Origin: Clostridia bacterium
Lineage (GTDB): Bacteria > Bacillota > Clostridia > Oscillospirales > UBA644
DNA length: 64,000 bases
Assembly (NCBI GenBank): GCA_017427285.1
Contig: JAFRTE010000019.1
Location: 62,001-126,000 of the forward strand
Direction of reading: 5' to 3'
Each line of letters starts with the position of its first letter. Within the stretch, counting starts at the first letter, position 1. This document shows, one piece after another, positions 54,925 to 62,095 of the stretch. The notes beneath the pieces were generated by a model, which was not told the DNA's origin, searched no databases, and worked only from the letters and a program-made list of their open reading frames with translations. The translations under genes were made by a program, and so were the position numbers.

Positions 54925-55944
54925 TTATCTTTGTACTCTTCCGCTGCCGTCTCCGTTCATCAGCTTTAACACTTCCTGCACGGATACTTCATTAAAATCT
55001 CCTTCGATTGAGTGTTTTAAACATGATGCCGCAACGGCAAACTCAATAATGTCCTGATTTTTGTAATTTTCCGATATTGCGTATATCAAACCGCCTCCAA
55101 AGGAATCTCCTCCGCCGACACGGTCAACGATGTGGACGCTGTATTCCTTCGAGAAATAAAAATCGTTGTCTTTGTAAAGCATTCCGGACCATAAATTATC
55201 TGATGCCGAAATACTTTTTCTTAAAGTAATTGCTACAGCCGGAATTCCGAAGCGGTCTTTCAGCGCTTTTGCAACGTACATATATCCGTCTTTTGATAGC
55301 TCTCCTGATTTAACGTCCGAATCGGGAGCGGATATTCCGAATACCTTTTCGCTGTCCTCTTCATTTGCGATCAGTACATCAACATACTCCATCAGTTTGC
55401 TCATTGTTTCGCATGCTTCTTTTGCGGACCAGAGTTTAGCTCTGTAATTTAGGTCGCAGCTTACTTTAATTCCTTTTTCCTTTGCGGTCTTACATGCGTC
55501 AATACATATTTCTGCAACATTTTTTCCGAGGGCAGGGGTGATACCGGTAAAATGGAACCAGCAGCAGTCCTTAAATATCTTGTTCCAGTCAAAATCTTCT
55601 CTTTTCGCTTCGGATATGGCTGAATGCTTTCTGTCATAAATAACGGTTGACGGCCTTTGAGAAGCGCCTTTTTCTACGAAGTAAAGACCGAGCCGATCGC
55701 CACCGAATACAACGTCATTTACATTGACGTTGTGAGCTTTAAGTGTTCTTAAAGCCGCCTGCGAAATGATATTATCAGGCATTTTTGTAACGTATGCCGC
55801 ATCTTTACCGTAGTTTGCAAGCGAAACGGCAACGTTTGCCTCGCCTCCGCCATACGTAATTTCAAAATTTTCCGTCTGAACGATTCTCTTGAATCCAACA
55901 GGATTGATCCTTCCCATTATCTCACCGAAACAAACATATTTCAT
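54925..55944 (-). CDS. kdgK: 2-keto-3-deoxygluconate kinase KdgK (PfkB family)
   Basis: This 339-residue PfkB-family kinase probably phosphorylates 2-keto-3-deoxygluconate, an intermediate of uronate breakdown. Family motifs are the N-terminal FGEIMGRINPVG and YGGGEANVAVSLA, and the C-terminal catalytic loop VDRVGGGDSFGGGLIYA with the general base Asp. The closest pattern is KdgK, but other PfkB sugar kinases cannot be fully excluded. KDPG aldolase is not adjacent. It lies just downstream of tRNA-Val but is separated from it by a terminator. Confidence 0.85.
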   Translation of the reverse strand: MKYVCFGEIMGRINPVGFKRIVQTENFEITYGGGEANVAVSLANYGKDAAYVTKMPDNIISQAALRTLKAHNVNVNDVVFGGDRLGLYFVEKGASQRPSTVIYDRKHSAISEAKREDFDWNKIFKDCCWFHFTGITPALGKNVAEICIDACKTAKEKGIKVSCDLNYRAKLWSAKEACETMSKLMEYVDVLIANEEDSEKVFGISAPDSDVKSGELSKDGYMYVAKALKDRFGIPAVAITLRKSISASDNLWSGMLYKDNDFYFSKEYSVHIVDRVGGGDSFGGGLIYAISENYKNQDIIEFAVAASCLKHSIEGDFNEVSVQEVLKLMNGDGSGRVQR

Positions 55945-55962
55945 AGCATACCTCTTTTATTG

Positions 55963-55995
55963 AAAAAGCAGTGATTTGTATTTCAAACCACTGCT
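55963..55995 (-). terminator. Terminator of tRNA-Val
   Basis: A 7-bp core stem (AGCAGTG at 55967-55973 with 55989-55995), extended by the next few pairs, ends in five U residues on the minus strand. Confidence 0.85.
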
Positions 55996-56002
55996 GTAAT
56001 AA

Positions 56003-56078
56003 TGGTGGACGGTAAGGAACTCGAATCCCTGACCCTTCGCACGTCAAGCGAATGCTCTACCGGCTGAGCTAACCGTCC
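56003..56078 (-). tRNA. tRNA-Val (GAC anticodon)
   Basis: The 76-base sequence folds into a cloverleaf: acceptor GGACGGT/ACCGTCC, D arm GCTC...GAGC, anticodon stem TTCGC/GCGAA with loop TTGACGT (GAC anticodon), and a T arm with TTCGAGT. The 3' CCA is encoded. It reads GUC and GUU valine codons. It is a single tRNA with its own promoter and terminator. Confidence 0.95.
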
Positions 56079-56106
56079 GTAAGGCCGTATTTCCAACGGC
56101 TTTAAT

Positions 56107-56135
56107 ATTATAACTTATTTTGCCCTTATTGTCAA
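56107..56135 (-). promoter_or_regulatory. Consensus sigma-A promoter for tRNA-Val
   Basis: On the minus strand a perfect TTGACA (56135-56130) and TATAAT (56112-56107) are 17 bp apart, about 30 bp upstream of the tRNA. Confidence 0.88.
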
Positions 56136-56166
56136 GATATCCAACTGTTAATTTATTGTGACAGCA

Positions 56167-56724
56167 TCAGTATCCTTCGGGTAACGTAAATCCGTTTATC
56201 TTCCATGTTCCGTTATCCTGAATAAATTCAACGACGCAGTATGTCTCTTCAACAGGCGTATCAAGAATGCAAAACTGGACTTTAACGCTTATATTGTCAA
56301 TATATTCCCATGATGTCGGGTCTATACCGTAATAACCGTATCCTCTTGCTCCGCGTACAAGAAGCAGCTCGCCGTCTTCTTCGGTGAAATCTTCGTCTAT
56401 TTCTGCCGCGTTGAAGCAATCCGCAGTAATATAATTTGCTATATAGTCCTTCACTTCAGCCACTGTTTTGAAGTTGGAAACAAGATAATATACGTTCATA
56501 TCGTCGGATCTGTACGGTTTTAAGAAATCAGTTTCAGCGCCGAATGTTTCGACAAGTACTTGAGAATAAACAGTAAGAAGAGAATCAACGTCTTCATCTG
56601 TTATTTTTACTTCCGTTTCAACTTTTTCATCATTGCTTTCTTCGGGTCTTATATCCGTCTGCGTTCCTGCGCACGAACAAAGAAAAAGAACAAAGCAAAG
56701 AATCAAACTAATTAATTTTTTCAT
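56167..56724 (-). CDS. Hypothetical lipoprotein
   Basis: This 185-residue protein starts with a lipoprotein signal peptide (lipobox LCSC, Cys near residue 18), followed by an acidic linker and a compact alpha/beta region of about 130 residues ending in VEFIQDNGTWKINGF, like NTF2-fold or IseA-type wall-inhibitor lipoproteins. I cannot assign it to a family with certainty. It is the last gene of a minus-strand run behind the amidohydrolase (43 bp gap). Confidence 0.6.
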   Translation of the reverse strand: MKKLISLILCFVLFLCSCAGTQTDIRPEESNDEKVETEVKITDEDVDSLLTVYSQVLVETFGAETDFLKPYRSDDMNVYYLVSNFKTVAEVKDYIANYITADCFNAAEIDEDFTEEDGELLLVRGARGYGYYGIDPTSWEYIDNISVKVQFCILDTPVEETYCVVEFIQDNGTWKINGFTLPEGY

Positions 56725-56767
56725 AAAAAGATAACTCTTTTATATTTAATATATTCTCGATAATTAC

Positions 56768-57580
56768 TTACCGTTTTACTTTTTTAAGCAATTCTTCTGC
56801 GTTTGCAAAAAGTATTTTTTCGGTGATCTCGTCCGAAAAACCGAGCTGTTCTATATATTTCAGCTCGTCTGAGGCAAACCACATCGGAAAATCCGAGCCG
56901 AAAAGAAATCTGTCCTCTCCGTGCTTTTTAATTATTTCTCTCGCCTTTTCAATAGGCAGAGAAAAGAAAGAGGAAGACGTGTCAAAATAATGCTTTGTCG
57001 CTAAATATTCGTCATCGATCTTATCCCACTCACTGTATGCGCCGAAATGCGACGCAATAACGATAAGGTCCGGAAATAGTTTTGAAAGTTTAACAAATTT
57101 ATCCGGGTTTGTGTATCTGTAGCGTTTATCTCCGGCGTGGAACATAATCGGTATTTTATCCGCCTGAGCTTTTTCGTAAACGGGGAAAATCCTCGGGTCG
57201 TCTATCGCAAAGTGCTGAAAATCATTATGAAACTTGATTCCCGTAACGCCGTTTTTGCGTATTCTGTCGATTTCCGTTATCGGATCTTCCGTTTCAATAT
57301 GTATCGTTCCGAACGCAGTAAACTTATCTCCGTCATTTTTAACAGTTTCGATCAGAAAATCGTTGATTGCATGAACCTGATTTTTCGTTGTGGCTGTCGA
57401 AAGAAGAAAACAGTGTCTTACGCCGGCTTTTTGCATTTCCTCTTCAAGTCTGGTTTTCAACCCTACGGACGCCATGGCAAGTCCGTAAAAATCGCCGATT
57501 GAAGCGGTTGCCTTTTCTGCGATTTTTTCGGGGAAAATATGAGTATGTGCGTCGATTATCTTACCGTAATAGTTTTTCAT
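56768..57580 (-). CDS. Amidohydrolase-2 family metal-dependent hydrolase
   Basis: This 270-residue TIM-barrel protein belongs to the amidohydrolase_2 group. The HxH metal motif is DAHTHIFPE near residue 10, with further likely ligands in IMFHAGD (His), VIASHFGAYSEW (His) and LFGSDFPMW (Asp). Members include decarboxylases and lactonases, so the reaction cannot be named. Its start overlaps the end of the flippase-like gene by 4 bp (ATGA), implying translational coupling. Confidence 0.82.
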   Translation of the reverse strand: MKNYYGKIIDAHTHIFPEKIAEKATASIGDFYGLAMASVGLKTRLEEEMQKAGVRHCFLLSTATTKNQVHAINDFLIETVKNDGDKFTAFGTIHIETEDPITEIDRIRKNGVTGIKFHNDFQHFAIDDPRIFPVYEKAQADKIPIMFHAGDKRYRYTNPDKFVKLSKLFPDLIVIASHFGAYSEWDKIDDEYLATKHYFDTSSSFFSLPIEKAREIIKKHGEDRFLFGSDFPMWFASDELKYIEQLGFSDEITEKILFANAEELLKKVKR

Positions 57581-58617
57581 TCATTACCGTCCGTGTTCAA
57601 ACTGATGTCGTCTATTTTATGAAGTCTGTTAAGAAACATCACGCCGAATATTATCGGAAGATAGAAAGTGATAAATCGCCATATGAGCATTGCGGTTGCA
57701 ATATATTCCGTTTCAGTAAAATACATACTGAAAAACAACAGAAAGCTTCCTTCCGCACCGAGCGCGGCGCCGGGCAGGGGTACAAAAGATGATATCATCA
57801 ATACAAACGAGCTTGAACACAGCACGTTGAAGTAAGACAGATTTTCTGCGCCCAGAGCAACGCAGATAAAATACGGGATCGAGAAATAAGCGATAAGCTG
57901 TATCGCAGTAAGAAGCGTCATTTTGATGATAACACCGGTATATTTTTTCAGTTCGCACATATTCCTGTAAAAAAGGTCGATCTGATCGTCTGTTTTCCTG
58001 ATTAGATCTTCCTTTGATTTAACAAGTTTTATTTTACTAAAAAGGGATATAATTGCTTTTGCTGCCTTTTTTGTCCCGTTTCTGAAAAATGCAATCATCA
58101 ACAGTCCCGCAACAACCGCAAAATTCACCAAAAATCCGATCAGCACAATATAACCGAGCGATGAAACATGAGAAACGAAAAAGTCAAGTCTGAATATCAG
58201 CGCGATTATTGAAAAAAAAGTCAAAACTATCTGATAAACGATAAATCTTGAAAAAAGACTGAAGGTCGCAAGCCCCGCGGGCATTCCGCGCTGAACAAGC
58301 ACAAATGCCTGCATCGGCTGACCGCCCGTTGCAAACGGTGTAATACAGTTGAAAAGCTGTCCGATCATTACGGTTTTGACGGAATGTTTTAACAGGTGGG
58401 AAGGGTGGACTTTTTTAGCCATAACGTACACGGTCAGCGATTCCATGATCCAGTAAACAACTATCAGCAAAAAAGCCGTAAACATCGGAATCAGACTTGC
58501 GTTTTTGAATGCATTTATAAAATTGTCGAGACCGTCAACAAAGAAAAGATAAAAAACAAGAAGCAATGTTACAAAAGCAATGATTACAGTGTTAATAATC
58601 AGCATTTTCTTTTTCAT
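57577..58617 (-). CDS. Flippase-like / LPG-synthase TM-domain membrane protein (UPF0104)
   Basis: This 346-residue protein has about eight membrane segments and matches the integral membrane domain shared by MprF lipid flippases and AglD. Conserved features include FNCITPFATGGQPMQAFVL and SSFVPLPGAALGAEGSFLLFF. The aminoacyl-transfer domain of MprF is absent, so it probably moves a lipid or polyprenyl-linked substrate across the membrane. It is first in a three-gene operon; its ATG has AGGAGG. Confidence 0.83.
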   Translation of the reverse strand: MKKKMLIINTVIIAFVTLLLVFYLFFVDGLDNFINAFKNASLIPMFTAFLLIVVYWIMESLTVYVMAKKVHPSHLLKHSVKTVMIGQLFNCITPFATGGQPMQAFVLVQRGMPAGLATFSLFSRFIVYQIVLTFFSIIALIFRLDFFVSHVSSLGYIVLIGFLVNFAVVAGLLMIAFFRNGTKKAAKAIISLFSKIKLVKSKEDLIRKTDDQIDLFYRNMCELKKYTGVIIKMTLLTAIQLIAYFSIPYFICVALGAENLSYFNVLCSSSFVLMISSFVPLPGAALGAEGSFLLFFSMYFTETEYIATAMLIWRFITFYLPIIFGVMFLNRLHKIDDISLNTDGNE

Positions 58618-58648
58618 TGCAGCGACCTCCTTTTTACTCGTAATTTAC

Positions 58649-58677
58649 ATTATACAACATTTGAAAATAAAATTCAA
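58649..58677 (-). promoter_or_regulatory. Promoter for the flippase-amidohydrolase-lipoprotein operon
   Basis: On the minus strand TTGAAT (58677-58672) and TATAAT (58654-58649) are 17 bp apart. Confidence 0.78.
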
Positions 58678-58757
58678 GTACTTTTAACGAAAAATTATAT
58701 CTTTACAAAAAGAAATATCGTATTTTCGCTGTTCCGAATCGGGAATTTCATTTTCTA

Positions 58758-58786
58758 TTGACTTTTAATATAAAATATGATATAAT
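58758..58786 (+). promoter_or_regulatory. Promoter for the hydrogenase-like sensory operon
   Basis: TTGACT (58758-58763) and TATAAT (58781-58786) are 17 bp apart. The leader to the first gene is about 100 bases and A/T-rich, with an AAAGGGG lying unusually far (about 16 bases) from the ATG. Confidence 0.8.
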
Positions 58787-58893
58787 AAACTGTAAATGTT
58801 TTATTTTTTATTGTTGTCTTGGCAAAATATTTTTATATTTATTTAAATTAAAAATCTTTCAAATATTTTGAAAAGGGGAATTTTGATCAATCT

Positions 58894-59253
58894 ATGAAAA
58901 TTTCAACTATTAAAGATCTGCTCGAAGCGGATGTTTTATGCGGAGAAGAGCTGCTTAATTCTCATGTTTATTCTGCTTGCGGCTCTGATATGATGAGCGA
59001 TGTTCTCGCTTTTGTAAAAGACCAGGCCGTACTTCTTACAGGCCTTGTAAATCCGCAGGTCGTCAGAACGGCGGAAATGATGGATATTCGCTGCATAGTA
59101 TTTGTAAGAGGAAAAATCCCCGATGAAACAATACTGTCTTTGGCTAAGGAAAACGATATCGTCGTTCTTGCAACCTCCGAAAGAATGTTCCCGGCATGCG
59201 GCAAACTGTATGCCAACGGCCTGATCGGAACAAAGACCGTAAAACAATCATAA
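58894..59253 (+). CDS. DRTGG-domain protein
   Basis: This 119-residue soluble protein looks like a DRTGG domain, known from phosphotransacetylase and CBS proteins and from small proteins near Clostridial hydrogenases. The fold is suggested by alternating beta/alpha segments (AVLLTGLVNPQVVRTAEMMDIRCIVFVRG) and the PDETILSLAKENDIVVLATS stretch. Domain function is thought to be ligand sensing. It is followed by the ATPase-like gene after 15 bp. A second, related protein lies at 60986-61342 in the same operon. Confidence 0.75.
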   Translation: MKISTIKDLLEADVLCGEELLNSHVYSACGSDMMSDVLAFVKDQAVLLTGLVNPQVVRTAEMMDIRCIVFVRGKIPDETILSLAKENDIVVLATSERMFPACGKLYANGLIGTKTVKQS

Positions 59254-59268
59254 AAATGGAGAATTGCA

Positions 59269-59691
59269 ATGGCAGACGTTTTTAAACTTCGATATGAGGT
59301 CGACGGCGATAACTTTATGGCTGCCGGCGCCGCTTCGTCGGACGTTAAAAAAGTCCTTCGTCAGCTCGGAATAGGCGCCGAAGCGATCAGAAAAGCCGCG
59401 GTCGCAATGTATGAAGGCGAGATCAATATGGTCATACATGCAGGCGGCGGTGTAGCGGATATTACCGTTGCCGACGATTATATTGAGATTATTTTAACAG
59501 ATAAAGGTCCCGGCATACCTGATGTCGATCAGGCAATGCAGGAAGGATGGTCCACTGCTCCCGACAATATCCGTGCTCTCGGCTTCGGCGCAGGTATGGG
59601 CCTTCCCAATATGAAAAAGTATTCCGATGAAATGAAAATCGATACTGTAGTCGGTGAAGGTACTACCATTACCATGAGGATATATATCTGA
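59269..59691 (+). CDS. HATPase_c anti-sigma-factor-like kinase
   Basis: This 140-residue protein is a single GHKL ATPase domain of the RsbW/SpoIIAB type. The N box is seen in the YEGEINMVIHA segment, the G1 motif as DKGPGIPDVDQA and the G2 motif as GFGAGMGLPNMKKYSD. Such domains bind and inhibit sigma factors or phosphorylate their antagonists. No sigma factor is adjacent, so its target is unknown. It lies between a DRTGG gene and the hydrogenase-like gene, suggesting signal transfer from a redox sensor. Confidence 0.85.
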   Translation: MADVFKLRYEVDGDNFMAAGAASSDVKKVLRQLGIGAEAIRKAAVAMYEGEINMVIHAGGGVADITVADDYIEIILTDKGPGIPDVDQAMQEGWSTAPDNIRALGFGAGMGLPNMKKYSDEMKIDTVVGEGTTITMRIYI

Positions 59692-59730
59692 CGGTCATAT
59701 TATCATTCAGTCGGAAAGATCGGAGTTGAT

Positions 59731-60984
59731 TTGGTGAATACTGTTTCAAGCCATTCCGTAATGCTTGATACGGAAAAATGCAAAGGATGCATAAACTGTA
59801 TGAAACGCTGCCCTACGGAAGCGATCCGCGTCCGTAACGGCAAGGCGTATATAATAGACGACCGCTGCATAGACTGCGGTGAATGCATCAGAATATGTCA
59901 TAACCACGCTAAAAAAGCGGTTTTTGACAGTTTTGACGTTATAAATGAATTCAAATATAAGGTTGCTTTGCCTGCTCCTTCATTATACGGACAGTTCAAC
60001 AACCTGACGGATATAGATTATGTTTTGACAGGGCTTAAAAATATCGGTTTTGACGATGTCTGGGAGGTTTCCCGTTCTGCCGAAATAATATCCGACTTAA
60101 CGCGTAAACTTTTAAACAAAGAAAATATCGTTAAACCCTGCATAAGCTCTGCATGCCCTGCGGTAGAACGTCTCATAGCTGTCCGTTTCCCGAATCTTTG
60201 CGATAATATCCTGCCCGTCCTTGCACCCGTTGAAATCGCAGCAAAAAAAGCAAGGGCTGAAGCAGTTAAGATTTCCGGTCTCAAGCCGGAAGAAATCGGC
60301 ATTTTCTTTATCTCTCCCTGTCCCGCAAAAGTAACTTCCGCAAAATTCCCTATTGGGCATGACGACAGACTTATCGACGGCGTTTTAAGCGCAAGCGAGG
60401 TTTATTTTCGTCTCGTGCCTGCGATGAGCGAGATCGATTTTCCTCAGCAGCTCTCTTCTTCGGGACTTGTCGGAATAAGCTGGGCGTCTTCGGGGGGAGA
60501 GTCCTCGGCGCTCCTCAGAGACAAATATCTTGCTGCAGACGGAATTGAAAACGTTATCAAAGTACTTGAAGAGCTGGAAGACGACAAGCTTAACGATCTT
60601 GAGTTTATTGAGCTCAACGCATGCGCCGGCGGATGCGTCGGTGGCGTTCTTAATATTGAAAATCCGTTTGTTGCCCGCGCCAAAATCCAGTCACTGAGAA
60701 AATATCTTCCCGTTTCGCTTAACAGATTTGACCAGAGAGACAATTCTATAGACGATTTTATGTGGACAACGCAGCTCCAGTATACTCCCGTTTTCCGGCT
60801 TGACAACAATCGCTCCGTAGCGTTGCGTAAGCTAAAGGAAATGAATGAGATATGCGAATCTTTGCCGGGTCTAGATTGCGGTCTTTGCGGCGCACCGACA
60901 TGCCGCGCCTTTGCGGAGGACATCGTCAATGAAGATGTCAGCATCGATCAGTGCGTTAAAATGCAGATTCAGGGAGGGAAATGA
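59731..60984 (+). CDS. [FeFe]-hydrogenase-like protein, probable redox/H2 sensor (HydS-like)
   Basis: This 417-residue protein has two N-terminal 4Fe-4S sites (C17-C20-C23-C27 and C46-C49-C52-C56), an [FeFe]-hydrogenase large-subunit domain, and a C-terminal 4Fe-4S motif (DCGLCGAPTC). H-cluster ligands are plausible: Cys142 (SSACPAV), Cys197 (SPCPAK), and Cys298/Cys302 (CAGGC). The position next to Cys142, normally the proton-relay Cys, is Ala141, a change known in sensory hydrogenases. Start may be TTG 59731 or GTG 59734. Its neighbours (HATPase, DRTGG) support a signalling role rather than bulk H2 turnover. Confidence 0.85.
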   Translation: MVNTVSSHSVMLDTEKCKGCINCMKRCPTEAIRVRNGKAYIIDDRCIDCGECIRICHNHAKKAVFDSFDVINEFKYKVALPAPSLYGQFNNLTDIDYVLTGLKNIGFDDVWEVSRSAEIISDLTRKLLNKENIVKPCISSACPAVERLIAVRFPNLCDNILPVLAPVEIAAKKARAEAVKISGLKPEEIGIFFISPCPAKVTSAKFPIGHDDRLIDGVLSASEVYFRLVPAMSEIDFPQQLSSSGLVGISWASSGGESSALLRDKYLAADGIENVIKVLEELEDDKLNDLEFIELNACAGGCVGGVLNIENPFVARAKIQSLRKYLPVSLNRFDQRDNSIDDFMWTTQLQYTPVFRLDNNRSVALRKLKEMNEICESLPGLDCGLCGAPTCRAFAEDIVNEDVSIDQCVKMQIQGGK

Positions 60985-60985
60985 T

Positions 60986-61342
60986 TTGAAATACAGTAAA
61001 CCTTTTACCGTAAACGATCTGATATCTTCGGGCGGAGCAAAAGCGGAATATGTTGAAGACGCCGATAGACTTATCACCGGCGGATTTGCGACCGATCTTC
61101 TAAGCCATGCAATTGGCAACGCGTCAAGCGGAGACGCCTGGCTTACCGTTCTTACCAATCCGAATATAACGGCTCCAGCTTCGATAGCGGATGTATCATG
61201 CATTATAGTCTGCGACGCTACACCCGTAACTGACGCTCTTAAATCAAAATGCGAGATAATGGGCATTTCGCTTCTTTCATCCGAGCTTCCCATTACCGAT
61301 CTTTCGGTTTTCCTATATAATCTTCAGGCAGGCTTAAAGTGA
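60986..61342 (+). CDS. Second DRTGG-like protein
   Basis: This protein of about 118 residues resembles the DRTGG protein at the head of the operon in size and strand-helix order (DAWLTVLTNPNITAPASIADVSCIIVCDA, then MGISLLSSELPITDLSVFL). The start is probably TTG 60986, with GGGAGGG eight bases upstream and only one base after the hydrogenase-like stop. Longer in-frame forms overlap the hydrogenase gene. Its stop overlaps the PHP gene start by 4 bp (GTGA). Confidence 0.7.
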   Translation: MKYSKPFTVNDLISSGGAKAEYVEDADRLITGGFATDLLSHAIGNASSGDAWLTVLTNPNITAPASIADVSCIIVCDATPVTDALKSKCEIMGISLLSSELPITDLSVFLYNLQAGLK

Positions 61343-62061
61343 ATTTTACCGAAAAGGGCGTTGAGCTTTATTACGATTTCCATATTCATTCCTGTCTTTC
61401 TCCCTGCGGGTCAGACGAAATGACGCCGCAGATGATAGTTGACTGCGCGCTTGCAAAGGAACTCGACTGCATAGCCCTGACAGATCACAATATTTCCGGA
61501 AACTGTCTTACGGCTATCAGATATGCCGAAGGTAAAGATCTTATTGTCTTTGCCGGCATGGAATTGCAGACGGCAGAAGAAATTCACGTCATCTGCATAT
61601 TCCCCGCAATTGATAACGCATTGAATTTCGAAGCGTATGTCAAAGCGGCATTGCCTACGATTAAAAACGATATAAGGTATTTCGGAAATCAGACCTGCAT
61701 CAGACCTGACGGAACGACGTATGAAGAAGAGCAGATGCTTTCCGTCTCATCCGATATACCCCTTTACGGTCTTTATCCTCTCGTTTCTTCTTATGGCGGA
61801 CTTGCAATCCCCGCGCATATCGACAGAACATCATTTTCGATCGGCTCGGTTTTAGGCGTACTTGATAAAGATATGGGATTTCCTCTTGTAGAGGTCTGGA
61901 AAGATCCGACGCTCGCGGATAAAGCAGGTATTCCGTATATTCAATCGTCTGACGCGCACAATATCGACGCATTTTTCGAACGGGAATATCATTCTTTCAT
62001 CGCCCGTGAAAAATCACCTGACGGAATTTTTGATGCCCTGAAGAATTTATCCGCCAATTAA
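61339..62061 (+). CDS. PHP-domain metal-dependent phosphoesterase
   Basis: This 240-residue protein is a PHP-family hydrolase. Metal ligands are in the HxH motif DFHIHSCLSPCG near residue 15, TDHN near residue 50, GMELQ with Glu, and the C-terminal SSDAHN. Members may hydrolyse 3',5'-nucleotide phosphates or other phosphoesters. The GTG start overlaps the preceding DRTGG-like gene, so it is translationally coupled. Together the operon is DRTGG - HATPase - hydrogenase-like - DRTGG - PHP. Confidence 0.86.
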   Translation: MNFTEKGVELYYDFHIHSCLSPCGSDEMTPQMIVDCALAKELDCIALTDHNISGNCLTAIRYAEGKDLIVFAGMELQTAEEIHVICIFPAIDNALNFEAYVKAALPTIKNDIRYFGNQTCIRPDGTTYEEEQMLSVSSDIPLYGLYPLVSSYGGLAIPAHIDRTSFSIGSVLGVLDKDMGFPLVEVWKDPTLADKAGIPYIQSSDAHNIDAFFEREYHSFIAREKSPDGIFDALKNLSAN

Positions 62062-62095
62062 TTTTATCTTTTATCTTTTATTTAAGGAGTTTGTC

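Noticed and set aside
59731..60984. Bona fide H2-producing hydrogenase
   Set aside because: The proton-relay Cys is Ala, the third motif lacks the usual GGGQP ending, and no partner subunits or maturases are present.
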